A stretch of DNA of 21,755 bases from Cyanobacteria bacterium HKST-UBA02 (GTDB taxonomy: Bacteria > Cyanobacteriota > Vampirovibrionia > Obscuribacterales > Obscuribacteraceae), in the NCBI GenBank assembly GCA_020431945.1, contig JAGQHH010000122.1, positions 1 to 21,755 on the forward strand, given 5' to 3'. The position numbers and the translations under genes are program-made. Positions 6,752 through 14,777 of this stretch are shown here, in pieces; the first letter of the stretch is position 1; every line of letters starts with the position of its first letter. The notes under the pieces are model-generated. The model saw only the letters and a list, made by a program, of their open reading frames with translations. It made no database searches and was not told the origin of the DNA.

Positions 6752-8851
6752 GTGACAAAGAATAAGAGCAGAAGACCCGCTACAGAGAAAAACCACGTCC
6801 TTCTGGCGCTCTCGTCATTCGTGGCGTTTTCGCTCACCCTCGGGCCGGCATTCAATCCATGGCCAGGACCGGGGAAAGGCTTCGCTGCCCGGGCCCAGGA
6901 AAGCCCCCAGTTCAATGTCGAAATCGAAGACGATGAAGTCGTAGACAGCGACGAAAAATCCGCAGACGAACCGGAAACGAAAGCCGAGGAGAAAACCGGG
7001 ACCGCTGTCTCAGGCGACTCTGGAAAGAATCTGAAAGTCGACGACATCAGGATCGAAGGCAATCGCCTGGTGGCCACCGAGGACATCACCAATGTGCTCA
7101 AGACCAAGCGCGGCGACTCCTTCGACCGCAGCCAGGTGGTGGAGGATCTGAGAGCCATCAACGAGATGGGCTATTTCGACGACAAGTCTCTTCAGGTGGT
7201 GCCGGAGCTCTCCGGCGGCGGTGTGCTCCTCAAGATCCGGGTGCAGGAGAACGCCCCGGTCACCCAGTTTTCCTTCCAGGGAAATGACATGGTGAGCACC
7301 GAGGATATATCCAAGATCTTCGCCGACCAGCTCGGCAAGCCCCAGAACCTCTCGCATCTGTCCGGCTCCATCGAGAAGCTCGAGCAGATGTATCACGATA
7401 AAGGTTATGTTCTTGCCCGGGTCACCGATGTCAAGGAATTCCCGGACGGCAGCGTCAGCCTCAGCATCAACGAAGGCCAGGTCGAGAAGATCGAGATCTC
7501 GGGCAACCGGAAGACCAAGGATTTCATAATCCGCAACAACCTCAGGCTCAAAGAAGGCACCACCTATAACGAGGCGCAGCTCACCAACGACCTCAGAAAG
7601 CTCTACGCCAACGGCTATTTCCAGGACATCAGGCGAAGCCTGGTGCCTTCCGAGGAAGATCCGAACAAATTCGTTCTGAAGATAGAAGTAGACGAGAAGC
7701 GTACAGGCTCGGTGGGTCTCGGCGGCGGTGTCGACTCCATAGCCGGTCCTTTCGGCTCTCTGAGCTTCTCGGACTCCAACTTCCGGGGCAAGGGCCAGGT
7801 AGTCTCTTTCAATTCCCAGGTCGGCTCGGGAATGTTCAACAATGTCACCAACTCACTCAATAACGGCGGCACGTCTTATCTTCCCAACCAGCGCACCTAC
7901 CAGCTCGAGGCCAACTGGACCGAGCCGAGCCTGAAAGGAACCAAGACATCGCTTTCGGTGTCCGGATTCGGCCGCAATTACACCAGCCTCATGATCGACC
8001 AGGCAGCGCAACGGACGCTGGGCGGCTCGGTGACTCTTTCCCGTCCCTTCAAAGAGAATTTCCGCCTCAATCTCGGTCTTCTGGGAGAGAACACCAACCT
8101 CAAAGACCTGGGCAGCTACTTCAACACAGCCTCCACTTTCGACAATATGACCAGCCGGGCGCTCCAGCTAGGTAAAGCCAGCACCCTCGCCGGCGCCGAG
8201 CAGCTTGCCGGACAGGTCAGACAGGACCAGCTCAAGGGTGGGACTTTCATGACCCTCAACCCTTCCGTCACTTATGACACCAGAGACGCGTATATAGATC
8301 CGAGCAAGGGAACATATGCCCGGCTATCGGCGGGTCCCTCCCTGGGTCTGACAGGCTCGAGCTTCATGAAAGCCGGCGCCAGCGTCAGCAAATTCATTCC
8401 CCTGGGCAAATCCACCACCCTGGCGTTCAACGCCCAGGGAGGCTCGGCCCTGGGCGGCATCCCCCAGTTCGCCCAGTACCGTCTCGGCGGCTGGAACGGT
8501 ATCCGCGGTTACAGACAGTTCTCGGACCTGGGCACAGGATCGTCCATGCTCATGGCCACGGCGGAGATTCGCACCCGTCTGCCCCTGCCCAAGAGCGACA
8601 ATAAAGTCGTGAAAGCCATCGACGAGCACGTCAAGCTCGCCGGCTTCATCGATGTCGGCGGTGTGGGCGGAAACGGCGTCACCAACAGCCTCCTGGGTCG
8701 CGGCAGTATGGGCGGCGCCGTCGGCGTCGGGATCAGAATCAAGATGCCCATGCTCGGTCTCGTTCGTCTCGATTACGGTATCCCCTTTCTCCAGGCGGCC
8801 ACCGGCAGCTTGATGCCGCGCCTGACCGTCGGATTTGGAGAGAAGTTTTAA
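6752..8851 (+). CDS. bamA: Outer membrane protein assembly factor BamA (Omp85), three POTRA domains
   Basis: Inserts beta-barrel proteins into the outer membrane. Starting at the GTG at 6752 gives 699 residues, with GGAG exactly 6 nt upstream and a signal peptide next to the start. The ATG at 6680 has no such site. After the signal (cleavage near 48, AARAQ) comes an acidic low-complexity stretch (about 57-90). POTRA domains follow at about 94-167, 168-243 and 244-316, each with an IxxI/FxGN-type strand and a GY/GYF turn. A 16-strand barrel from about 317 to 699 contains the RLGGWNGIRGY element, matching the conserved (V/I)RG(F/Y) loop that plugs the pore, and ends in Phe. Three POTRAs recall cyanobacterial Omp85. 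It heads the skp-lpxD-lpxC cluster. Confidence 0.93.
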   Translation: MTKNKSRRPATEKNHVLLALSSFVAFSLTLGPAFNPWPGPGKGFAARAQESPQFNVEIEDDEVVDSDEKSADEPETKAEEKTGTAVSGDSGKNLKVDDIRIEGNRLVATEDITNVLKTKRGDSFDRSQVVEDLRAINEMGYFDDKSLQVVPELSGGGVLLKIRVQENAPVTQFSFQGNDMVSTEDISKIFADQLGKPQNLSHLSGSIEKLEQMYHDKGYVLARVTDVKEFPDGSVSLSINEGQVEKIEISGNRKTKDFIIRNNLRLKEGTTYNEAQLTNDLRKLYANGYFQDIRRSLVPSEEDPNKFVLKIEVDEKRTGSVGLGGGVDSIAGPFGSLSFSDSNFRGKGQVVSFNSQVGSGMFNNVTNSLNNGGTSYLPNQRTYQLEANWTEPSLKGTKTSLSVSGFGRNYTSLMIDQAAQRTLGGSVTLSRPFKENFRLNLGLLGENTNLKDLGSYFNTASTFDNMTSRALQLGKASTLAGAEQLAGQVRQDQLKGGTFMTLNPSVTYDTRDAYIDPSKGTYARLSAGPSLGLTGSSFMKAGASVSKFIPLGKSTTLAFNAQGGSALGGIPQFAQYRLGGWNGIRGYRQFSDLGTGSSMLMATAEIRTRLPLPKSDNKVVKAIDEHVKLAGFIDVGGVGGNGVTNSLLGRGSMGGAVGVGIRIKMPMLGLVRLDYGIPFLQAATGSLMPRLTVGFGEKF

Positions 8852-8917
8852 ATACGTTAGACAGACCCACAGGATAAGCCCGTGCTCAATGGTGTAAGAT
8901 GAGCCCACTGGCGAGTA

Positions 8918-8945
8918 TTGACGCGACTAGACAGACTACTAGAGC
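8918..8945 (+). promoter_or_regulatory. Possible internal promoter before skp
   Basis: TTGACG (8918-8923, five of six consensus bases), a 16-nt spacer and TAGAGC (8940-8945, a poor -10). It would start transcription about 18 nt before the skp ATG. The 117-nt bamA-skp spacer also contains TAGACAGAC twice (8858-8866 and 8928-8936), of unknown meaning. Confidence 0.25.
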
Positions 8946-8968
8946 CACATAAGAAGACGGAGAAAAGC

Positions 8969-9499
8969 ATGCTCAGCACCCGCAAATCCATCACTCTCGT
9001 AAGCGCCCTGGCCATTGCCGCTGGCGGAGCCGGTTTCATGAATGCGAACGCCCAGGCGCCCGACGCCAAGGCCAAACTCGGAATCGTCGACACGAGAGTG
9101 GTCTACGAGAAGTTCCCCAAGATCAAAGAGCTTCAAGACCAGGCTCAGAAAGAAGAAGAAAGAATCCACAAGCTCATCGAGCGCGGCAACAAAGAATATC
9201 AAGCCGCTCAAAAAGCCAACAAACCCAAAGCCGAGCTGAGCGCTCTCCAGAAGCGTCTCCAGGGAGAGATCAACAAAGAGCTCGAGAACTACCAGAAGAA
9301 GTTCATCGCCGAGCAGAAAGATATCCTCGATCAGTTCGACAATGCCGTTAAGGCCGAAGCCAAAAACAAGAACCTCGAAACGGTCCTCGATAAGAGCACG
9401 GTCCTCATGGGCGGTCTCGACATCACAGACGGCGTCGTCAGCAGACTTGCGGCAGCCACCAAACCCGCTGCGAGTGCAAAACCCACCGCCACAAAGTGA
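8969..9499 (+). CDS. skp: Skp/OmpH-family periplasmic chaperone
   Basis: A periplasmic holdase that carries unfolded outer-membrane proteins to BamA. The ATG at 8969 gives 176 residues, with GGAG 6 nt upstream and a signal peptide (hydrophobic about 8-25, ending NANAQA). The frame is open back to a TTG at 8918, but that start would bury the signal. The mature protein begins with KLGIVDTRVVYEKFPK, the typical OmpH beta strand plus start of the helical arm. It continues as a long charged coiled coil (about 52-135) rich in Lys, Glu and Gln, which forms the tentacles of the trimer. It returns to LDKSTVLMGGLDITDGVV, the last body strands. The Ala/Pro/Lys tail is probably disordered. It follows bamA, as in many Gram-negative genomes. 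Confidence 0.88.
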   Translation: MLSTRKSITLVSALAIAAGGAGFMNANAQAPDAKAKLGIVDTRVVYEKFPKIKELQDQAQKEEERIHKLIERGNKEYQAAQKANKPKAELSALQKRLQGEINKELENYQKKFIAEQKDILDQFDNAVKAEAKNKNLETVLDKSTVLMGGLDITDGVVSRLAAATKPAASAKPTATK

Positions 9500-9535
9500 T
9501 GGGCGGTACAGCAGGGACCATGGAATAAGCAAGAT

Positions 9536-9566
9536 GACGGCGGTGCCAGAACGTGACACCGCCGTT
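9536..9566 (+). terminator. GC-rich hairpin between skp and lpxD
   Basis: ACGGCGGTG (9537-9545) and CACCGCCGT (9557-9565) pair perfectly over 9 bp, with a flanking G-T pair and an 11-nt loop. The following TCTTGATGT is only weakly T-rich. It may partly terminate transcription after skp, or protect the upstream mRNA end, so that skp and lpxD are expressed at different levels. Confidence 0.45.
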
Positions 9567-9599
9567 CTTGATGTCTAAGAGAGTACGAGAGAGAGTCTG

Positions 9600-10724
9600 A
9601 TGAAGCTTCCACAGCCAATGAGCGCAGGACAGATCGCCGCCGTGATCGGCGGTCAGGTTCAGGGAAACGCCGAGCACAAAGTCTCGGGCGTCGCCATCAA
9701 TCCTTTTACCGCCACCACCAATGATGTCGCCCTGGCCACCGACCGGGCAGTGCTCAAGCGCCTGGAAGAGTGCAAAGCCGGAATTCTCATCACCCCCAAC
9801 GACACCAGGAGCAAGAACGAGAATCAAGTTCTGGTCTGGGTGGAAAGACCGAAGCTGGCGATTCAGAAGATCTGCACTTTCCTGGCTCCGCCGCGCTTCC
9901 ACCCCGAGCCCGGTATCCACAAGACAGCCGTGGTCGACCCCAGCGCCGAGGTAGCCGCAGATGCCGCCATCGGCCCCAATGTCGTCATCGGTCCGGGCTC
10001 CAGAGTCGGCTCGAAAACCATCGTCATGGCCAATACAGTGATCGGCGGTAAAGTGTCCATCGGCTCCGATTGCCTGATCCATCCGGGCTGCCTGATCGCA
10101 GACTACGTGATCATCGGCAATCGGGTGATTCTCCAGCAAGGCGCCAACCTCGGTGCCGACGGTTTCGGCTATGTCACCAGGACGATGTCCAACGCCGAGC
10201 ATCTCTACAAAGGACGGCGCAGCGAGCTTATCGACCAGTCCAATCCTCATCTCAAGATTCCTCATATCGGCACGGTGATACTCGAAGACGACGTCGAGAT
10301 AGGCGCCTGCTCCACCATCGACCGCGCCACCATAGGCGCCACCGTCATCGGCGCCGGCTCGAAAGTCGACAATCTCGTCCTCATTGCCCACAACTGTGTC
10401 TTCGGCAAAGAGACCATCGTAGTAGGGCATACCGCCGTGGGCGGCTCCTGCATGGTGGGCGACCGCACCATCATGGCCGGCGGCGTGCGCATCACCGATC
10501 ATATGAATATAGGCAAGGACGCTATCATCGAAGGCGCTGCCGCAGTGATCAAAGACGTTCCCGAGGCTGAAATCCAGGTCGGTATCCCCGCCACTCCCGC
10601 CCGCGAGCAGCTGCGTCTGCAAAAGCTCTTCAGGAATCTCCCGGAACTGGTGGCGGAGACTCGTGCGCTCAAAGAGAGGGTCAAAGAGCTGGAGGAGCGC
10701 CTTCTCAACTCATCGGTAAAATGA
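9600..10724 (+). CDS. lpxD: UDP-3-O-acylglucosamine N-acyltransferase
   Basis: The third step of lipid A synthesis: transfers a 3-hydroxyacyl chain from acyl carrier protein to the amino group of UDP-3-O-acylglucosamine. It is 374 residues, slightly longer than the E. coli enzyme. Residues 1-105 form the uridine-binding N-terminal domain. From about 108 to 330 runs a left-handed beta helix of hexapeptide repeats (for example AAIGPNVVIGPGSRVGS). The LpxD signature GADGFGY is at 185-191, and the catalytic histidine is expected at 264 in LIAHNCV. Residues 335-370 form a charged C-terminal helix that may coil in the trimer. The ribosome binding site is weak (GAGAGAG). The stop overlaps the lpxC start as ATGA (10721-10724), indicating translational coupling. 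Confidence 0.94.
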   Translation: MKLPQPMSAGQIAAVIGGQVQGNAEHKVSGVAINPFTATTNDVALATDRAVLKRLEECKAGILITPNDTRSKNENQVLVWVERPKLAIQKICTFLAPPRFHPEPGIHKTAVVDPSAEVAADAAIGPNVVIGPGSRVGSKTIVMANTVIGGKVSIGSDCLIHPGCLIADYVIIGNRVILQQGANLGADGFGYVTRTMSNAEHLYKGRRSELIDQSNPHLKIPHIGTVILEDDVEIGACSTIDRATIGATVIGAGSKVDNLVLIAHNCVFGKETIVVGHTAVGGSCMVGDRTIMAGGVRITDHMNIGKDAIIEGAAAVIKDVPEAEIQVGIPATPAREQLRLQKLFRNLPELVAETRALKERVKELEERLLNSSVK

Positions 10725-11578
10725 AAAGCACCAGAAGCAAAACGGAGACTCTCGGCAAACCACTGGCCACCTATAACGGCCGGGGTCTGACCTCGCGCCG
10801 GGAAGTGACCGTCAATCTCTACAAGGGCGAGCCCGGTCAGGGAATTATTTTCATCGTCCCGGAGATCGAGCGCTTCGGTGTTCCCGGTGAGCCGCTCAAA
10901 GAAGGCGGTCGGGAATTTCTGCCCGCGACTCTCGAAAGCGTCATCAGCACAACCAGGAATACGGCCCTGGGCAAAGGTCGCAACCGCATCTGTTTCGTCG
11001 AGCACATTCTCTGCGCGGCGGCGCTCTGCGACGTCGAAGACATCTATATAGAAGTGCTGGGCTACGAAGTGCCGCTGGAAAACGGCAGCTGCGACTTCTG
11101 GATCGAGCTTTTCGAAAGCTGCGGTCTGAGACGCGATCCTCCCGAAGCCACCATCGAGCTCAAAGAGCCCATCACCATCACATCCGGCAGAAGAACCGTC
11201 ATGGCGATTCCCGATGACAAATTTTCGGTGAGCTATATGATGGACTTCAATCACCCCAAAGTCGGTCGTATATGGCGAACCTGGAGCCCGCCCGAAGACA
11301 TAGGCGAGCTTGCCCGAGCCCGCACCTTCGGATCCCTTGCCGAGCACATCCTTCTCGGATTCGAAGAGTTCGTGGTCAGCTATACGAAAGAAGACTTCAC
11401 CATGGAGCTGCGCTTTCCGGATGAGCCGGTGCGGCATAAGATGCTCGATCTCATAGGCGACCTGATCCTCACCGGTGTCAATCCTCTCAAGATCAAAGCG
11501 AAATTCATCAGCATCCTGGGCGGTCACCAACTCGATGTCGAGCTCGCCCGCCGCCTCAAGGAAGTCCTGGAGTCCTGA
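10721..11578 (+). CDS. lpxC: UDP-3-O-acyl-N-acetylglucosamine deacetylase
   Basis: The zinc amidase that commits the cell to lipid A synthesis, producing the free amine used by LpxD. It is 285 residues, about 20 shorter than the E. coli protein. Zinc ligands are visible as His95 in FVEHILCA and as His239 and Asp243 in VRHKMLDLIGDL. Glu94 is the likely general base, and His269 in GGHQL the conserved second catalytic histidine. ARTFGSL (200-206) matches the substrate-binding RTF motif. The usual DGSA element reads ENGSCDFW here, a noticeable departure. It overlaps lpxD by 4 nt (ATGA). Its own stop TGA overlaps the probable CTG start of a transmembrane kinase. The fabZ, lpxA and lpxB genes that often accompany it are not in the window. 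Confidence 0.92.
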   Translation: MKSTRSKTETLGKPLATYNGRGLTSRREVTVNLYKGEPGQGIIFIVPEIERFGVPGEPLKEGGREFLPATLESVISTTRNTALGKGRNRICFVEHILCAAALCDVEDIYIEVLGYEVPLENGSCDFWIELFESCGLRRDPPEATIELKEPITITSGRRTVMAIPDDKFSVSYMMDFNHPKVGRIWRTWSPPEDIGELARARTFGSLAEHILLGFEEFVVSYTKEDFTMELRFPDEPVRHKMLDLIGDLILTGVNPLKIKAKFISILGGHQLDVELARRLKEVLES

Positions 11579-13230
11579 GCACCACGGATAGAGAAAGCCG
11601 ATTCGAAGCCGGTTACCGTTTCGGGGATCGCTACCGACTGGTCTCTCTCATCGGGCACGGTGGCATGGGTACCGTCTACCGGGTCTATGACGAGGTCCTC
11701 AACCGGGAAGCAGCCCTCAAGACCCTGAACGGCGATCTCTCTCAAGAATATATGGTCAATTTCCAGAGAGAAGCAAAAGTGGCAAGCACTCTGGATGACC
11801 GGCATATAGTCAAGATTCTGGATTTCGGAGTGGAGAATTCCCAGACACCCTATATGGTTATGGAGCTGATCGAGGGCGAGATCCTCAGAGAGCTGCTTAC
11901 AAGACGCCGCCTCAAGACGGAAGAAGCCCTGGTGCTCCTGATCGAGATCTGTCAGGGTGTGGAAGCGGCTCATCATGCCGGTATCGTCCATCGCGATCTC
12001 AAACCTGCCAATGTCATAATCGAGCATCCCGATTCCGAGCAGGCTTCGGTAAAGCTCCTGGACTTCGGGATCGCCAAGGTGACCGCTCGAGATCAGGGGA
12101 TCTCCACCCTGAGCAATGCCGGTGTCGTCGTGGGCAGTCCCTTTTATATGAGCCCGGAGCAGGCCAGGGCAGAGTCCATAGATCAGAGAACCGACATCTA
12201 TTCGCTGGGCTGTATGGCCTTCGAGATGCTCACCGGCAAACGTCCTTTCGAAGGAGCCACTGCTTTCGATACCCTCAATCTTCATATCAATGAGAACGCC
12301 CCGCCTCTTTCCCAGGCGGATCCCGAAAGGAGCTATACGCCACAACTGGAGCAGACCATTGAAGCGGCCCTGGCAAAAGATCCGGAGGATCGCCTTCCCT
12401 CTATGGAGGCTCTCAGACAGAAGCTCATCGAATCTCTCGAGGCGGAGTCTCTGGCTGCCGTAGAGATCACCGGCGACAACTCACCGGTGAAAGGCAGCCC
12501 GGCAAGGAGCCCCGCCGCGGTCTGGCTCGGCGCCCTTGCCATCCTGGCACTTCTCACCGCCAGTGGTGCTTTCTTCCTGTTTCGCGCCCCTCCGGCAAGC
12601 GAGCCGGCGAAAGTCGCCACCATCGAAGAGCGTGGCGACGACACCGAGCTTCTGTCGGGTATGGCGGACGTCGAGAAGCACAATTCCTATCTCCAGGTGG
12701 AAGGCGAAAGGGCCGAGCAGACCATCGCCGAGCTGGCCACCACCGAGCATCAATACCGATCCCTGGCGGTCTTCAATGCCCGGATCACGCCTGCGATGAT
12801 CGACAATCTCACCGTCGTCGGGCCCAGAAAGCTGGCTTTCACCAATTGCATACTGGACGACGAGATTCTGGAAAAGGTCTCGAAAATCAAGTCCATCGAT
12901 CGATTCAGCCTGCTGGGCGCGACTGAAATTACCGAGAAGGGTCTGAAAGCTCTCGCCGACCTCCCGAAGCTCTATCTCTTGAGACTGGAGCGCTGCAATC
13001 TGGACAACGACAAAATCCGCGCCGTGCGCTATATGAAACATCTTGTTCGCCTGGAAATGGCGGACAACCGCAAAGTTACGGTCACCGGCATAAAGTCCAT
13101 AGGCAAACGCCGCCAGACCCTGCTGATCTCCGCCCCGGGCTGCGCCTGCGCCACCCAGGTCGGCTATGCCGGCGAAGAGCTGGAGAAGGACTATAACATC
13201 AAGCTGGACGCCAGGGACACCGCCTTCTGA
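11575..13230 (+). CDS. Transmembrane Ser/Thr protein kinase with LRR-like outer domain
   Basis: A Hanks-type kinase of 551 residues if started at the CTG at 11575. No ATG, GTG or TTG occurs in frame between an upstream stop (about 11437) and ATG 11665. That ATG lies inside the glycine-rich loop IGHGGMGTVYR (26-36) and would cut off the ATP-binding strand. Conserved residues are Lys49 (AALK), Glu66, His139-Arg140-Asp141 (HRDLKPAN), Asp163-Phe-Gly and SPE (193-195), so an active kinase is expected. One membrane helix spans about 315-336. Beyond it lie a charged linker (about 360-390) and leucine-rich-repeat-like units (about 390-520) with the L-x-L-x-x-C-N-L-D pattern, placed outside the membrane. 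The CTGA overlap with lpxC suggests coupled expression. It resembles a eukaryotic receptor-like kinase in layout. Confidence 0.85.
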   Translation: MSTTDRESRFEAGYRFGDRYRLVSLIGHGGMGTVYRVYDEVLNREAALKTLNGDLSQEYMVNFQREAKVASTLDDRHIVKILDFGVENSQTPYMVMELIEGEILRELLTRRRLKTEEALVLLIEICQGVEAAHHAGIVHRDLKPANVIIEHPDSEQASVKLLDFGIAKVTARDQGISTLSNAGVVVGSPFYMSPEQARAESIDQRTDIYSLGCMAFEMLTGKRPFEGATAFDTLNLHINENAPPLSQADPERSYTPQLEQTIEAALAKDPEDRLPSMEALRQKLIESLEAESLAAVEITGDNSPVKGSPARSPAAVWLGALAILALLTASGAFFLFRAPPASEPAKVATIEERGDDTELLSGMADVEKHNSYLQVEGERAEQTIAELATTEHQYRSLAVFNARITPAMIDNLTVVGPRKLAFTNCILDDEILEKVSKIKSIDRFSLLGATEITEKGLKALADLPKLYLLRLERCNLDNDKIRAVRYMKHLVRLEMADNRKVTVTGIKSIGKRRQTLLISAPGCACATQVGYAGEELEKDYNIKLDARDTAF

Positions 13231-13260
13231 CTCGCTCACTTCAAATACCTGTCAATGGGC

Positions 13261-13266
13261 TAAAAT
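13261..13266 (+). promoter_or_regulatory. Possible -10 box before the DUF4139 gene
   Basis: TAAAAT at 13261-13266 with a weak -35-like CTTCAA or TTCAAA 15-16 nt upstream. It overlaps ATG 13265. If used, it would support translation from the TTG at 13298 rather than that ATG. Confidence 0.25.
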
Positions 13267-13297
13267 GCGCCTGGTCCCCGCACGAAAGAGGCACGCT

Positions 13298-14761
13298 TTG
13301 AAAAGACGCAGAATATGGCTTCTGGCAGCCAGCATCGCCATCCTCGCGGCATCCCCTTCCTCCGCTCTTGAAAAGAAGGTCTCCGGCACCGACTCGGAAG
13401 GCGTCGCCCTCACCGTCTATAACCAGAACTTCGGTCTGATCAAGGACATCCGCCAGGTGGAGCTGGATGAGGGCATAAACTTCCTGCGCTTTGGCGACGT
13501 GGCCGCCTCTATCGATCCCACCACCGTCAATTTCATGTCCCTGACGGCACCGAATAGCGTCGTTGTCAGGGAGCAGAACTATCAATACGATGTCATGGAC
13601 CCCAGCACAATCCTCTCGAAGTCCGTGGGCAAATCCCTCACCGTCAGACGTTTCACCCAGGGTGGCAGCGCGGTTGAAACCACCGGTACTCTTCTCAATT
13701 CGCCGGTCGTCACCATTGTCGATACCAACGGCAATGCCTCGGTCAAACACAACGGTCTGGTGATGCGCACCGATAACGGTATCATCCTCAGCCCTCAGGG
13801 CGAGATGCAGATCAGCGAGCTTCCGGAAGGACTCGTCTCCAAGCCCAGCCTCGTCTGGAAACTCGAAGCCAGCAAAGCCGGTAATCACAAGACCGAGATC
13901 AGCTACCAGGCAAGCGGACTCAACTGGCACTGCGATTATGTGGCGGTGGCCAACGCCGACGACAGCAAGGCGGACCTGGCAAGCTGGGTGACCCTGGACA
14001 ACAAGTCCGGCGCCACATACAAGAACGCTTCTCTCAAACTCATGGCCGGTGATGTTCATAAAATCCAGCCCGCCGCTCCCGGTGGCTATGCAATGGACAT
14101 GGCTTCCTCTCGAGCCGAAAGCATGGAGAACCAGTTCACCGAGAAAGCCTTCGCCGAATACCATCTCTACAGCCTGGCGGGCAAGACCGACGTGCGGGAC
14201 AACGAGACCAAGCAATTGAGCCTCTTCAACGCCAACAACGTGCCGGTGAAAAAGCTCTTCATATTCGAGCCGGAAAGCCCCAGCTATTACGGCGGCTATT
14301 CCACCGACAACCAGAAAAAGGTGAACGTCAAGCTCGAAGTGGCGAATACCAGAGAGAACAATCTGGGCATGGCGCTACCCAAAGGCAAAGTCCGGGTCTA
14401 TAAGAAAGACGACGACGGCTCCCTGCAATTCGTCGGCGAGGACCTCATCGACCATACCCCCAGGGACGAGAAGATACGTCTGTATATAGGCGACGCTTTC
14501 GACCTGGTCGGCGAGCGCAAACAGCTCACCATGCAGAGAGTGAACGACCGCACCAACCGCATGTCCTACGAGATCAGCCTGCGCAATCACAAGGACAAGG
14601 ACGCCACGATCACTGCCGTGGAGCATTCAGGCGGAGACTGGAAAATCAAGGAATCGAGCCATCAATACAAGAAGACCGACTCCCGGACCTTCGAGTTCGC
14701 TGTGAACGTCCCGAAAGGCGGCGAAACCAAGATCACCTATGAGATCGAAGTGAAATACTAG
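13298..14761 (+). CDS. Secreted DUF4139-domain protein
   Basis: A 487-residue protein from the TTG at 13298, which has AGAGG 6 nt upstream and puts a signal peptide first (KRRR, hydrophobic core, ASPSSA cleavage near 23). The ATG at 13265 adds 11 residues and is the alternative. The central part carries the DUF4139 pattern: SGLNWHCDYVAV, then SWVTLDNKSGATYKNASLKL and AGDVHK. This domain occurs in MucoidyA-inhibitor-like proteins whose biochemical role is not settled. The rest is beta-rich, with a C-terminal Ig-like-looking segment ending KITYEIEVKY. The N-terminal helical DUF4140-type region of longer relatives seems absent. It starts 67 nt after the kinase. A short inverted repeat covers its stop. 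Confidence 0.85.
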   Translation: MKRRRIWLLAASIAILAASPSSALEKKVSGTDSEGVALTVYNQNFGLIKDIRQVELDEGINFLRFGDVAASIDPTTVNFMSLTAPNSVVVREQNYQYDVMDPSTILSKSVGKSLTVRRFTQGGSAVETTGTLLNSPVVTIVDTNGNASVKHNGLVMRTDNGIILSPQGEMQISELPEGLVSKPSLVWKLEASKAGNHKTEISYQASGLNWHCDYVAVANADDSKADLASWVTLDNKSGATYKNASLKLMAGDVHKIQPAAPGGYAMDMASSRAESMENQFTEKAFAEYHLYSLAGKTDVRDNETKQLSLFNANNVPVKKLFIFEPESPSYYGGYSTDNQKKVNVKLEVANTRENNLGMALPKGKVRVYKKDDDGSLQFVGEDLIDHTPRDEKIRLYIGDAFDLVGERKQLTMQRVNDRTNRMSYEISLRNHKDKDATITAVEHSGGDWKIKESSHQYKKTDSRTFEFAVNVPKGGETKITYEIEVKY

Positions 14762-14767
14762 ATTTCA
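14751..14767. repeat. Inverted repeat at the convergent DUF4139 stop
   Basis: TGAAAT (14751-14756) and ATTTCA (14762-14767) are perfectly complementary around ACTAG, which contains the TAG stop. The two convergent genes end 16 nt apart. The stem is too short and AT-rich to be a confident terminator. Confidence 0.3.
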
Positions 14768-14777
14768 GGTCGAAAGA

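Noticed and set aside
8858..8936. TAGACAGAC direct repeat in the bamA-skp spacer as a regulator site
   Set aside because: Two 9-bp copies 70 bp apart, without symmetry or a known binding protein, could be chance; mentioned only within the promoter entry.
9438..10622. Long open frame on the minus strand opposite lpxD
   Set aside because: Shadow of the lpxD frame in GC-rich sequence; its product is Gly/Asp/His-rich without any domain, and it also runs through the hairpin region.
11665..13230. Kinase read as starting at ATG 11665 and therefore N-terminally truncated
   Set aside because: The frame continues upstream with IGHGG of the glycine loop and a typical Y-R-L-V-S-L-I lead-in, so the gene is intact with a non-standard start.
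13241..14215. Minus-strand frame opposite the DUF4139 gene
   Set aside because: Gly/Asp/Val-biased antisense translation with no recognisable features.
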